DNA from: Pseudomonadota bacterium
GTDB taxonomy: Bacteria > Pseudomonadota > Gammaproteobacteria > Steroidobacterales > Steroidobacteraceae
Direction: 5' to 3'
Length of the DNA: 64,000 nt
NCBI GenBank assembly: GCA_016704655.1
Contig: JADIZR010000016.1
Span: 27,856-91,855, forward strand
Shown here: positions 1-9,957 of the stretch, in pieces
Layout of the letters: every line of letters starts with the position of its first letter
Position numbering within the stretch: the first letter of the stretch is position 1
Notes under the pieces: model-generated
Database searches by the model: none
What the model saw: the letters and a program-made list of their open reading frames with translations, nothing else
Told to the model about the DNA's origin: nothing
Position numbers and translations under genes: made by a program

Positions 1-867
1 GTCGCGTACGAGGAACTGGCCTTCAATGCGGAATCCCAGCGCATCGTGGCGCGGACACGGACGGCGCTCGAGCAACTCGAGGCAATCGCGCGTTCGCGCT
101 ACGACGTGGGGCAGGCCGCGCAGAATGACGTACTCGATTCGCAGACCGAGCTGGAGCGCCTGCGCATTGAGCAACTGCGACTGACGCGGGAGAACACGGT
201 CCTGCAGAGCGAATTGCGGCGCCTGCTCGGCCGTACCGGACCGCCGACGCCGATCAATGTCGCTGCGCCACAACTGGCAGCGGGTTCGGCGCTCGGCGTC
301 GATTCCGCCGGCCTCGCGATCGAGAACCGGCCGCAGCTGCTGGCCTTGCAGGCGCTGGTGGAGCGCAATACCCGGTCGCTCGATCTCGCCCAACGCGAAT
401 ACTACCCGGACTTTGACTTGAAGTTGCAGTACGGCCAGCGCGACCGGGCGCCGGACGGCATGCCACGTGACGACATGGTGAGCCTGACGGTCGGGTTGAA
501 CCTGCCGATCTGGCGCAAGAGTCGCCTCGAGCCGCAGGTCGCGGAGGCCCGCGCCATGCGCAGCCAGGCGCAGAGCATGCTCGCCGCGCAGCAGCTCGAG
601 ACGCGAGCGGCGCTCGAGGAACAGCAGGCGATCGCGAGGCAATCGCGGCAGAGCGCGGAACTGTATCAGAGCACGCTGTTGCCGCAGGTGCACGCGTCGG
701 TGACCTCCGCGCTCGCCGCGTATCGGGTCGGCGGTGTCGACTTCCTCACCCTGCGCCAAGCGCAGTTGCGTGAGTTTGACGTGGCGACGGAGCTGGCCGA
801 GACCATCGCCAACCACAACAAGGCTGTCGCCGAAATCGACCTGCTGGTCGGGCGCAGCGTCCCCTAA
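1..867 (+). CDS. cusC: TolC-family outer membrane efflux protein (5' truncated)
   Basis: The reading frame is open from base 1, so the N-terminus lies outside the window. The visible 288 codons are long amphipathic helices rich in Ala, Gln, Glu and Arg. They carry the repeat of the TolC family: a helical hairpin, a beta-strand stretch around the translated LKLQYGQRD and VSLTVGLNLPIW segments, then a second helical hairpin ending in AEIDLLVG. TolC-type proteins form the outer-membrane exit duct of tripartite pumps. CusB and CusA genes follow directly on the same strand, so this is very likely the duct of a heavy-metal RND pump. The symbol rests on position more than on any CusC-specific residue. 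Confidence 0.85.
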   Translation, partial: VAYEELAFNAESQRIVARTRTALEQLEAIARSRYDVGQAAQNDVLDSQTELERLRIEQLRLTRENTVLQSELRRLLGRTGPPTPINVAAPQLAAGSALGVDSAGLAIENRPQLLALQALVERNTRSLDLAQREYYPDFDLKLQYGQRDRAPDGMPRDDMVSLTVGLNLPIWRKSRLEPQVAEARAMRSQAQSMLAAQQLETRAALEEQQAIARQSRQSAELYQSTLLPQVHASVTSALAAYRVGGVDFLTLRQAQLREFDVATELAETIANHNKAVAEIDLLVGRSVP

Positions 868-897
868 TCGAACGCAAGATCGCCGGTGGAGTCAGTC

Positions 898-2292
898 GTG
901 AACCGCAATCAGATCATCAGCATCGTATTATTCACCGGCGTCGCTCTCGCCGCCGGCTACTGGTGGGGCCACACGACGGGAACCCGTGGCCACGAGTCCC
1001 CCTCCGTCACCAGTACCGGCGGCACCACCGACGCGGCCGAAGGCAGCGGGAGCGCCGTGCAGCCACGTCGCGTCCTCTATTACCGCAACCCCATGGGGCT
1101 CAATGACACCTCGCCGGTGCCGAAGAAGGACGCCATGGGCATGGACTACATTCCCGTCTACGACGGCGACGTGCCGGACGGTCCGCAGGTCAAGATCAGC
1201 CTCAATCGGCTGCAGACGCTCGGCGTAAAGACCGAGGCGGCGGGCAGCCGTTCGATGTCGCGCACGATTCGTGCTGTCGGCACGATCGAGGCCAGCGAAC
1301 GTGGCCTCTATACGGTCAGCCCGAAATTCGAGGGTTGGATCACCACGCTGTACGTGAACACGACCGGCGCCACGGTCAGGCGCGGTCAACCGCTGCTCGC
1401 CGTCTACAGCCCTGAACTGGTCACTGCACAGGAGGAATACCGGGTCGCGGCGCAGACCCTGCAGTCGATGCACGATGCATCGCCGGAGGCCCGGGCCAAC
1501 ATGCAGTCACTGGTCGAGGGCGGTTTGCAGCGCCTGCGCAACTGGGACATTGCGGATGCGGACCTCGCCGGACTCAGGGCAGGGAAGGACGCCCAGCGTT
1601 CACTGCTGCTGCGCTCACCCGCGGACGGCGTGGTGATCGAGCTGGCGGCCCGCGCCGGCATGCGCTTCATGCCGGGGGAGGCTCTCTTCCAGATTGCGGA
1701 CCTGTCGAGCGTGTGGATCGTGGCCAACGTGTTCGAGCAGGACCTGTCGCTGGTTCGGGCCGGCCAGACAGCGGTGGTGTCGCTGGCGGCGTACCCGGGG
1801 CGCGACTTCAACGGCAAGGTGACGTTCGTGTACCCGACCGTCCAACCCGAGACGCGCACGGCGCGCATCCGCATTGAACTGTCGAACGAGGCCGGGCTGC
1901 TGAAGCCGGACCTCTACGGCACCGTCCAGATCGAGGCCGGCGACACCGTGGCCGCCGTCGCGATCCCGGAATCCGCCGTACTGGATTCCGGCACACGTCG
2001 CGTCGTGTTGATCGAACGCGGCGGTGGGGCGTTCGAACCGCGCGAGATCGAACTCGGTGCACGTGGCGATGGCTACGTCGAGGTGGTGAAGGGCCTCTCC
2101 GACGGGGAACAGGTCGTGGTCGACGGCAATTTCCTGATCGACGCCGAGAGCAACCTCAAGGCGGCACTGGGAACCCTGGGCGGGCACGCCGCGCATGGCG
2201 GGACGCCGCCGGCAAGCGCCGGTGCCAAACCCGCACCGGCGATGCCGGAATCGGCGACCCCGGACGTGGCCAACGAGCACGCGGGACACTGA
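898..2292 (+). CDS. cusB: CusB-type periplasmic adaptor of a heavy-metal RND efflux pump
   Basis: About 464 residues. An N-terminal hydrophobic anchor is followed at about residues 57-89 by a heavy-metal-binding domain of the YYRNPMG...PVPKKDAMGMDYIPVY kind, as found in CusB/CzcB-like adaptors. Then come the barrel-sandwich (lipoyl-like) halves around a helical hairpin, a beta-barrel with LFQIADLSSVW, and a membrane-proximal domain. The C-terminus is His-rich (GGHAAHGG, NEHAGH), which may add metal binding. Two in-frame GTG starts exist; the one at 898 has GGTGGAG six bases upstream and is preferred over 886. It starts 30 bases after the porin gene and ends one base before the CusA start, so the three form one operon. 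Confidence 0.93.
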   Translation: MNRNQIISIVLFTGVALAAGYWWGHTTGTRGHESPSVTSTGGTTDAAEGSGSAVQPRRVLYYRNPMGLNDTSPVPKKDAMGMDYIPVYDGDVPDGPQVKISLNRLQTLGVKTEAAGSRSMSRTIRAVGTIEASERGLYTVSPKFEGWITTLYVNTTGATVRRGQPLLAVYSPELVTAQEEYRVAAQTLQSMHDASPEARANMQSLVEGGLQRLRNWDIADADLAGLRAGKDAQRSLLLRSPADGVVIELAARAGMRFMPGEALFQIADLSSVWIVANVFEQDLSLVRAGQTAVVSLAAYPGRDFNGKVTFVYPTVQPETRTARIRIELSNEAGLLKPDLYGTVQIEAGDTVAAVAIPESAVLDSGTRRVVLIERGGGAFEPREIELGARGDGYVEVVKGLSDGEQVVVDGNFLIDAESNLKAALGTLGGHAAHGGTPPASAGAKPAPAMPESATPDVANEHAGH

Positions 2293-2293
2293 C

Positions 2294-5200
2294 ATGCTGG
2301 CTCGCATCATCGAATGGTCGCTGCGGCACGTCTTTCTCGTGCTACTGACGACGGCATTCATCGTCGCGGCAGGCGTCTACGCGGTCATCCATACGCCCAT
2401 CGACGCGCTGCCGGATCTGTCCGACGTGCAGGTCATCGTCTACACCGAATACCCCGGGCAAGGCCCGCAGGTGGTCGAGGACCAGGTCACCTATCCGTTG
2501 ACCACCGCCATGCTGGCCGTGCCCCGTTCCAAGGTGGTGCGTGGTTTCTCGAACTTCGGTGTCTCGTTCGTCTACGTGATCTTCGAGGACGGCACGGACC
2601 TCTACTGGGCGCGCTCGCGCGTGCTCGAGTACCTCAACTTCGCCTCGAGCCGCTTGCCGCGCGGCGTCACGCCCTCCCTCGGGCCGGATGCGACTGGCGT
2701 CGGCTGGGTCTATCAGTACGTCGTTCAGGGCTCGCAGCGTTCTCTCGCGGAACTGCGCGCGATCCAGGACTGGTTCGTGCGCTATCAGCTCACCAAGGCC
2801 CAGGGCGTATCCGAGGTGGCGAGCGTCGGTGGTTTCGTCAAGACCTACCAGGTCACCGTCGATCCGCAGAAGCTGCAGGCCTATGGCATTCCGTTGCGAC
2901 AGGTCAGCGACGTCATCCGCATGAGCAACGAGGACGTCGGCGGTCGCACCGTCGAGATGGCCGAGACCGAGTACGACGTGCGCGGCCGGGGCTACCTGCA
3001 CGGCACCGGCGACCTCGAGAAGCTGGTCATCAAGTCGGCCGCGGGTACACCCGTGTTCCTGCGCGACATCGCCCGCGTCGAGCTGGTGCCGGATGAGCGG
3101 CGCGGCATCGCCGAACTGAACGGCGAAGGCGAAGTGGTCGGCCGGCATCGCGATGGCGCGCTATGGCCAGAACGCGCTCGACGTCATCCACAACCTGAAG
3201 CTCAAGATCAACGAGATCTCAACCGGCCTGCCGAAGGGCGTCAGCCTGCAGGCGGTCTACGACCGATCGGATCTCATTCATCGCGCCATCGAGAACCTGC
3301 GCCGCACGCTGATCGAGGAGAGCATCATTGTCGCAGTCGTCTGCATCGTGTTCCTGCTGCATGCGCGCAGCGCGCTCGTCGCCATCATCATGCTGCCGGT
3401 GGGCCTCCTGATCGCGTTCATCGCGATGCGCTTCCTCGGGCTCAACTCCAACATCATGAGCCTCGGCGGCATCGCAATTGCGATCGGAGCGATGGTCGAT
3501 GCCGCCATCGTGATGATCGAGAACGCACACAAGCACCTCGAGCACCTGAAGCCCGAGGATTCGCGACTCGACGCGATCATCGCCTCCTGCCGGGAGGTCG
3601 GTCCGCCGCTGTTCTTCAGCCTGCTGATCATCACGGTGTCGTTCCTGCCGGTCTTTACGCTCGAGGCACAGGAAGGGCGGATGTTCCAGCCGCTCGCCTT
3701 CACCAAGACCTTCGCGATGGCCGGTGCGGCGTTGCTCTCGATCACGCTCGTGCCGGTCCTGATGCTGCTCTTCATTCGCGGCAAGATTCCGTCGGAGATG
3801 AAGAACCCGATCGTGCGCGCGCTGATCTGGGTCTACCACCCGATCATTGCCTGGGTGATGCGCTGGAAAAAGCTGACCATCGCGCTCGCTGCCATCGCAC
3901 TCGCAGTGAGCGCCTATCCGGCCATGCAGCTCGGCAGTGAATTCATGCCGGTGTTGAACGAAGGCACGCTCCTCTACATGCCATCGACCCTGCCGAGCAT
4001 TTCGGTGACCAAGGCAGCCGAGTTGCTGCAGACCCAGGACCGGATTCTGAAGACCTTTCCGGAGGTGGAGTCCGTCTTCGGCAAGGCCGGCCGCGCCAAC
4101 AGTGCCACCGACCCGGCGCCGCTCGAAATGGCCGAGACCGTCATCAACTTGAAACCGGAGGACGAGTGGCGGTCCGGCATGACGATGGACAAGCTGATTG
4201 CCGAGATGGACCAGGCGGTGCAGATCCCGGGCGTCAGCAATGCCTGGACCATGCCCATCAAGGCCCGCACCGACATGCTTTCGACCGGGATCCGCACGCC
4301 GATCGGTATCAAGGTCTTCGGCACGGATCTCGTAGAGATGGAGCGTGTGGCGAAGGACATCGAGCGGGTCGTGAAGACGGTTCCGGGCACGACCAGTGCG
4401 TATGCCGAGCGGATCACCGGCGGCTACTACCTTGACATCGAATCCGACCCGATGGCGCTCGCCCGCTATGGCATCACCGTGGGGGACGTGCAGGAAGTGA
4501 TCGCAACGGCCCTCGGCGGCGACATGGTCACCACGACCGTCGAGGGCAGGGAGCGCTTTGGCGTCGGTGTTCGTTATCCGCGTGAACTGCGCTCCGATCC
4601 GGACAGCATTGCGCGCAACGTGCTGGTACCGGTGATGGACGGCGGTATGGTGCCGCTCGGCCAGCTTGCGAAGCTGGTCGTGCGCAAGGGACCGCCCGCC
4701 ATCCGCACCGAAAATGCACTGCTGTCGGTCTACGTATTCGTGGACATCCGCGGGCGCGACATCGGCGGCTACGTCGCCGACGCGCAGCGCGCCGTGCCCG
4801 AACAGGTCAAACTGGAACCCGGCTACTTCCTGACCTGGAGCGGCCAGTTCGAGTACATGCAGCGCGCGATCCAGAAGTTGAAGGTGGTGATTCCGCTGAC
4901 GCTGCTGATCGTCTTCGTACTCCTGTACCTGAACTTCAACCGCATCGGGGAGACGCTGATCGTGCTGCTGTCCGTGCCGTTCGCGCTCGTGGGTGGCGTC
5001 TGGTTGTTGTATTGGCTCGAGTACAACCTGAGCGTCGCCGTGGCGGTCGGCTTCATCGCGCTAGTCGGTGTCGCGGCGGAAACCGGCGTCGTCATGCTCA
5101 TCTACCTGAACAAGGCGGTCGAGGAGCATCGTGCTCGCGCCCAACAGGAGGGCCGGACCCTGACACCGGACGACCTGCGCGAGGCGGTGATGGAAGGCGC

Positions 5201-5552
5201 CGTGCTGCGCGTGCGCCCGAAGATGATGACCGTGGTCGCGATCATGGCGGGCCTGCTGCCGATCATGTGGAGCACCGGCACCGGTTCCGAGGTCATGCGC
5301 CGCATCGCGGCGCCGATGGTGGGCGGGATGATCTCGGCCACCGTACTGACGCTGATCGTGATCCCGGCGATTTTTGCATTGGTTGCCGAGGGCCGCCTCG
5401 CGCGGGAATCCAAAGGCTCGCGCTCCGAGTGTAGCCCTGTGACTCGCAGTCCACTGCGCAGCGACGCGCAAGTCGCCTCAAAGTCCATTCTGCGCGGTGG
5501 ATCGGCGGGTTCCTGGCGGTTGCGGCATTGGCTGCGATCGCCTGGAACGTGA
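2294..5552 (+). CDS. cusA: CusA-type Cu(I)/Ag(I) RND efflux permease (frameshifted)
   Basis: Inner-membrane RND pump driven by proton flow. It starts MLARIIEWSLRHVFLVLL and reads to about base 3142, where one extra C in GTCGGCCGG shifts the frame; the protein continues in the next frame to the end. The three methionines that bind Cu(I)/Ag(I) in E. coli CusA (573, 623, 672) are all present here as M562 (EGTLLYM), M612 (PLEMAE) and M661 (RTDMLSTG), at a constant offset of 11. This supports a monovalent copper/silver substrate rather than Zn/Co/Cd. A CusA of family length would end near 5405-5434; the tail to 5552 looks unlike the family, so a second small indel near the C-terminus is likely. 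Confidence 0.92.
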
Positions 5553-5935
5553 AGCAGCAGGAAAGCGCCGACATTCTTGTGTTCAAGGGTCCGCAGTGCC
5601 ATTGCTGCGACCTGTGGGTGGCGCACCTGCGCCAGCAGGGGTTCAGGGTCTACGTCAGCCCGCAGGAACACCTGCTGGCCGTCCGCGCGAAATACCACGT
5701 GCCCGGGCGCCTGGTCGCCTGTCATACCGCACGTACCGGCGGCTACACCATCGAGGGACACGTGCCAGCTGCGGACATTCGGCGCCTGCTACGCGAGCGA
5801 CCGGCGATCGCCGGACTCGCCGTGCCGGGCATGCCGATTGGGTCACCGGGCATGGAGCAGGGAGACCGGCACGACCCCTACGCGGTCATCGCCTTTGACA
5901 CGCAGGGGGGCACGCGCGTCTTTGAACAACACTGA
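5528..5935 (+). CDS. DUF411 metal-binding protein with CxCC motif
   Basis: A small protein of the DUF411 family, which often accompanies copper and silver resistance genes. The N-terminal half holds the motif KGPQCHCCDLW, where the clustered cysteines are the likely metal site, followed by the conserved VPGRLVACHTARTGGYTIEGHVPA region and a GMPIGSPGME segment typical of the family. The only in-frame start is TTG at 5528, but a hydrophobic stretch (WIGGFLAVAALAAIAW) lies in frame just upstream. A GTG at 5439 in the neighbouring frame would give a complete signal sequence if one base is missing near 5495, so the true start is probably 5439. Substrate and partner are not shown by the sequence. 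Confidence 0.85.
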   Translation: MAAIAWNVKQQESADILVFKGPQCHCCDLWVAHLRQQGFRVYVSPQEHLLAVRAKYHVPGRLVACHTARTGGYTIEGHVPAADIRRLLRERPAIAGLAVPGMPIGSPGMEQGDRHDPYAVIAFDTQGGTRVFEQH

Positions 5936-5977
5936 GGCGTGTCGCATTCCGGAGCAGTGCGTGGTCGTGCCAGGCCC

Positions 5978-6727
5978 TCAACGGGTCACGGCGGGTGTCG
6001 TCCAGTCTTGATCGCGTGCCGCTGCCTCGCCGACTGCGTCCAGCGGGTCGCCCGCCATCGAGTCCTCGGCCGCCCGCAGCACCAGCGGTGGCAAGGACGT
6101 GGCGGCCTGCCGATAGCCGTTGGAGACCTCCGGGACGATCGACACGGATTGCAGCGCATCGATTCGCCAGGTGGCGCCCTGTCGACAGGCCATGCCGGCC
6201 AAGGCGACGTCGCCGTGCTGCGAAATGAACGTGCGGCAGTACTCACCGCTCTTCGCCACGAAACTAACCCCCAGACGGATTGGATCCGACGCGGACTGCT
6301 CCGACGCGAGCCGCTGCGACAAGGTGTCGGCGAGTGCACCGCCGGCGGCCACGTCGGCACCACTCGCGACAATCTCCGGTGACTCGCGTGCGAGTTGCAG
6401 CAGCGCGGGTCCGAGCGCGATGCCGAGCACGATGCCCGCCGCGAGTGCCAGTCCGCTCAGCCATGCAACGCGCGGTGGCCGATGACGGGCCGACGAACCT
6501 AACTCAACCACGCGAGCACGCGCGGTCAGCTCGGTGAGCCGCGCAGGCACGGGCTCGTCGAGCGCCGGATTGAATGCACGGCGCAGTCGATCACGCAGTT
6601 CTCGCTGCTCTGCGACCCGTCGCGACAGGTCGGCGCTGGCGGCGATTTCCAGTCGCAGCGATTCGAGACGTGCGGCGTCCAGTTCGCCGTCCACGTAGGC
6701 CATCAGCTCTTCGTCGGTCACGGTCAT
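5978..6727 (-). CDS. Membrane-bound anti-sigma factor
   Basis: 249 residues, starting MTVTDEELMAYVDGELD, a sequence common at the start of anti-sigma factors. A single membrane helix (about VAWLSGLALAAGIVLGIALG) follows a roughly 85-residue cytoplasmic part. The periplasmic domain carries two cysteines in a GEYCR...GMACRQG setting. The usual zinc motif HxxxCxxC is absent. The start lies 2 bases after the stop of the sigma factor gene, so the pair is almost surely translated together. Its expected role is to hold the ECF sigma factor at the membrane until an envelope signal, here plausibly metal stress, releases it; that signal is an inference from position. Confidence 0.85.
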   Translation of the reverse strand: MTVTDEELMAYVDGELDAARLESLRLEIAASADLSRRVAEQRELRDRLRRAFNPALDEPVPARLTELTARARVVELGSSARHRPPRVAWLSGLALAAGIVLGIALGPALLQLARESPEIVASGADVAAGGALADTLSQRLASEQSASDPIRLGVSFVAKSGEYCRTFISQHGDVALAGMACRQGATWRIDALQSVSIVPEVSNGYRQAATSLPPLVLRAAEDSMAGDPLDAVGEAAARDQDWTTPAVTR

Positions 6728-6729
6728 CG

Positions 6730-7248
6730 CTAATCCTTGCGCGCCACGCGCGTAATCGACGGATCTGTCAGCATCGCCTGCAGGGCCAGGCGTCCGCGTG
6801 CCAACCGGCTTGTCAGCGTCCCAATCGGCACCTCCATGACCTGCGCCGCCTCCCGGTAGGACAGCCCTTCGATCAGCACCAGCGCCACGGCGAGCCGTTG
6901 CTCCTCCGGCAGCCGTTCCAATGCGCTCCGGATCGACCACCATTCGATGTCACGGTCGGTGCCCGTGTCGCCGACCTCGACCGCCTCGTTCTCAGGCACC
7001 AACACCGCATCCCGACGATGTCGCGCGCGCGTCTCGTCGATCCAGGCGTTGCGCACAATGGCCAGCATCCAGTTCGTCAAGCTCGAGTCGGGTCGCCACT
7101 GCGCGCTCCGCGTCAGTGCGCGCTCCACGGCCAGCTGGACCAGATCGTCCGCGTCCTGCGGGTGGCGCGTGAGGGCGCGCGCAAACCGCCGCAAGCGCGG
7201 CAGCAGTGTCCCCACCTGCTCACCGAAGTTCGCGACCCTGTCGTTCAT
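6730..7248 (-). CDS. ECF-type RNA polymerase sigma factor
   Basis: 172 residues with the two-domain plan of ECF sigma factors. Region 2 is seen in the stretch with DADDLVQLAVERAL and LTNWMLAIVRNAWID, and region 4 in LPEEQRLAVALVLIEGLSYR followed by EAAQVMEVPIGTLTSRLARG, the helix-turn-helix that reads the -35 box. The ATG at 7248 is chosen because the N-terminus MNDRVANFGEQVG fits the family; the frame stays open upstream, but that part has unlikely composition. It is divergent from the subtilase gene and cotranscribed with the anti-sigma gene. It probably controls its own operon and the divergent secreted-protein genes. Confidence 0.92.
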   Translation of the reverse strand: MNDRVANFGEQVGTLLPRLRRFARALTRHPQDADDLVQLAVERALTRSAQWRPDSSLTNWMLAIVRNAWIDETRARHRRDAVLVPENEAVEVGDTGTDRDIEWWSIRSALERLPEEQRLAVALVLIEGLSYREAAQVMEVPIGTLTSRLARGRLALQAMLTDPSITRVARKD

Positions 7249-7264
7249 GCGCGTCCTAAGTACA

Positions 7265-7305
7265 TTACGAATCTGACCGGCGATTTCTTCCCTACGGAAA
7301 CGATT
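7265..7305 (-). promoter_or_regulatory. Possible ECF-type promoter of the sigma/anti-sigma operon
   Basis: On the minus strand, GGAAGA and CGTAAT are separated by 16 bases and lie just upstream of the sigma factor start. This fits the general ECF pattern of a GGAA-type -35 and a CGT-type -10. It is a single weak match in a short divergent intergenic region and has no second example in the window to support it. Confidence 0.3.
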
Positions 7306-7322
7306 GGGTCTAACGTGATTGC

Positions 7323-8688
7323 ATGTCGCGGCACAAGTGGACCCGGCGGATGACGGCGGCGCTGCTGGCGCTGGTGCCGATTCTAGGCCTGGCGCAGCAC
7401 GGGGGCATGGGCGGCGGTGGAGGCGGCGGCGGGATGACGTCGGGCGGGTCGATGTCAGGGCCCGTGGGCGGCTCGGGCATGTCCAATGGCATGCCCAACG
7501 AAATGGGAGCGCGCATGGCGCCGAGCACGGGCATGTCGGGGCTGCGGGACGCGCGTCGGATGCACGCCGAAGCGTTGCAGCAAGGCCACCGAGACCTGCT
7601 CGACTTCGATCCACGCGGCGATCTGATCGTCCGCAACGAGCTCGTCGGTATCGGCGCCACGACGCAGGGACTGGCGGTCGCCCAGGCGGCGGGCTTCGTC
7701 ATCGCTCGACAGAGTGAACTCGAGGGTCTCGATGCCAACGTCGTCGTCTTGATGGCACCGCAGGGGCTGTCCGCGCGGAAGGCGTTGAAGCGACTTCGAG
7801 AGCTCGATCCGGACGCGGTCTATGACTTCAACCACGTGTATTTCAAGAGTGGCACGGATGCCGCGGCGGCGGGTGTCACGGCGAGCGTACCGGCTCCGCC
7901 GTCGGTCGGTGATGGACAGACGACGCTGGCACGACGAGTCGGTTTGATTGACGGCGGTGTGGAACCCGGCCATGCCGCGCTGCGGTCCCTCACACTGCAC
8001 ACGCACGGCTGCAACGGCACCGTCGTTCCCTCGAGCCATGGCACGGCCATCGCGTCGCGACTGGTAGTGGGTTTCAGTGCGGCGGCTCCAACGATCACCG
8101 GCATGAGCCTGTACGTGGCTGACGTGTATTGCGATGCCCCCACGGGAGATCGACGGACGCCGTAATTCAGGCACTCGCGTGGCTCGTGCAGCAGAGCGTA
8201 CCGGTCATCAACGTGAGCCTGGTCGGACCGCCGAACGTACTGCTGCAACGCGCGATCCAAATGGCGTTGGCGCGTGGTCACCTGATCGTCGCCGCCGTGG
8301 GCAATGACGGGCCCTCCGCGCCGCCGCTGTACCCGGCGGCGTATCCGGGCGTGGTCGCGGTTACCGCGGTCGACCGGGCCGACAAGGTGCTGATCGAGGC
8401 CGGGGTCAGTTCGTTGCCTTCGCAGCGCCGGGCGCGGACATCGAGGCCGCCAGCTTGCCGAGCGGCTACTCGCCGGTGCGTGGCACGTCGTTCGCGGCGC
8501 CGATTGTCGCCAGCCGACTCGCGCTGCGGCTCGAACGTCCGGACCGTGCGGCCGCGGAGCGGGCCGTCAGTGAACTCGTGACGGCAGCCGTCGACCTTGG
8601 CCGCCCGGGACGCGATTCCGTGTACGGCAACGGTTGTGTCGGCTGTGCTACTCGCAATGTGGCGGCCGAGGCTGCACGGACACGCTGA
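7323..8688 (+). CDS. Secreted S8 (subtilisin-like) serine protease with Gly/Met-rich N-terminus (frameshifted)
   Basis: A signal peptide (MSRHKWTRRMTAALLALVPI, cleavage near LAQ) precedes a segment very rich in Gly and Met, including GGMGGGGGGGGM, and then an inhibitor-like propeptide region. The catalytic triad is spread over three frames: Asp in VGLIDGGVEPGH and His in SSHGTAIASR in the first; an oxyanion-region AAVGNDGPSAPP in the second; Ser in GTSFAAPIVASR in the third. The frame breaks lie near 8140 and 8405. Re-joined, the protein is about 454 residues and its motifs are complete. It is divergent from the ECF sigma operon and followed by two Met-rich secreted proteins. Its substrate is unknown. 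Confidence 0.85.
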
Positions 8689-8846
8689 CCATTGCCGGCA
8701 TCTTCTCGGCCGACAGGAAAGCCTGCTCGCACGGTACCGCCTTCGCAGTTGCCTCAACACGCGCTCGACTGACTCCGATCCAGCGCCAGAAAGATTCCTG
8801 ATTTCGGCGGAATAAACGCGCGCTCCCCAGCGTAATTAGTTATGAA

Positions 8847-8876
8847 GATTCAATGAATCGGCACCGTCAATTGACG
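8847..8876. promoter_or_regulatory. Two small palindromes upstream of the lipoprotein gene
   Basis: GATTCAATGAATC (8847-8859) and the perfect 12-base palindrome CGTCAATTGACG (8865-8876) lie 38-67 bases before the lipoprotein start, in a noticeably AT-rich stretch. Position and symmetry suggest a protein-binding site. No known operator is matched. Confidence 0.3.
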
Positions 8877-8913
8877 TGAGAGCGGCGAGGCCGCCTCCGA
8901 ACGGAGAAATGCG

Positions 8914-9867
8914 ATGAACACACGTAACGCCTGCAATGCTCGGTGGCTCTTGGCCATGACGCTCGGCGCCCTGTCGACCACGGCCCTTGTCGCCTGCGGC
9001 GGTGGCGGGGGCGACGGCGACGGCGGCGGCAGCGCGTCGGCCACCACCGGGACCATCAGCGGGACAGCGACCAAAGGACCCGTGAGCGGTGCAACTGTCC
9101 GGGCATACGCCATCAACAATGGCGTCAAGGGCGGACAGCTGGGCAGTGCGCAGACCGACTCGAGTGGCAATTTCACACTGAGGGTCGACGCGTACTCGGG
9201 ACCGCTCATGCTGCAGCTGCACGGTGGGGCATACACGGATGAAGCCACTGGCACGCGCATGAACATGCTCGATGCCGACGACATGACCTGTGCGGTCCCG
9301 TCGATCAGTGTCACGCCGGGATCCGCAACGACCGGAATTCAGATCACTCCGCTCACCTCGATGGCCCATGCATGGGCCGAGCACATGTCGGGTGGCATGA
9401 GCACGACCAATATCACGACGGCTAACATGCGGATCGGCGCCGCCTACCTGGGCGTCGGCATGGACATCCTCATGACGCACCCGATTGACCCGACCGTGGT
9501 CGGATCCGCCAACGGCGCGAGCATCGATGCCAAGAACTACGGAATGATGCTGGCCGCGCTGTCGCAGGAAGCCCACCAGCTCGGAATGACGACCTCGTCC
9601 TCGGCCATGGTCACCGCGATGCACAACGATGCCGAGGACGGAATCATGGACGGCACAAAGAGTGGCACCCCGATCAACATGAGCGGGATGGGCGGCAGGA
9701 TGGGCGGCGGCAGCATGATGCCCACGGCCGGCACCGGCGAACTGGCCACCGCAATGGCGACATTCATCAACAGCCCGATGAACCGCTCGGGCGTGACCAG
9801 CGTGGCCGAGATGCAGGCGCTCATGGACCAGCTCCATCAGTTGCACAACTCCGGCGGTCATCTCTGA
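8914..9867 (+). CDS. Met-rich secreted lipoprotein of unknown function
   Basis: 317 residues. A signal peptide ends in a lipobox (TTALVACG), followed by a Gly/Asp linker. Residues about 46-110 read as a beta-sandwich of the carboxypeptidase-regulatory or Ig-like type (GTISGTATKGPVSGATVRAY). The rest is helical and contains many methionines, for example HMSGGMSTTN, GRMGGGSMMPT and MSGMGGRMGG. It sits between the subtilase and the multicopper oxidase on the same strand. Met clusters in oxidising compartments often bind Cu(I), so a periplasmic copper-binding role is reasonable but not shown. I do not recognise a named family for the C-terminal part. Confidence 0.85.
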   Translation: MNTRNACNARWLLAMTLGALSTTALVACGGGGGDGDGGGSASATTGTISGTATKGPVSGATVRAYAINNGVKGGQLGSAQTDSSGNFTLRVDAYSGPLMLQLHGGAYTDEATGTRMNMLDADDMTCAVPSISVTPGSATTGIQITPLTSMAHAWAEHMSGGMSTTNITTANMRIGAAYLGVGMDILMTHPIDPTVVGSANGASIDAKNYGMMLAALSQEAHQLGMTTSSSAMVTAMHNDAEDGIMDGTKSGTPINMSGMGGRMGGGSMMPTAGTGELATAMATFINSPMNRSGVTSVAEMQALMDQLHQLHNSGGHL

Positions 9868-9957
9868 GATACGTGTCGGACTTGCAAAAAGGACGGCCAG
9901 CGCAACGCCGACCAGGCTCGTGGTGAGCCATCGCGTTAGGGTCGTGGGAGGTTGTTG

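Noticed and set aside
7300..7322. ECF promoter for the subtilase from GGAAAC and CGTGAT on the plus strand
   Set aside because: The spacer would be only 12 bases, too short for an ECF promoter.
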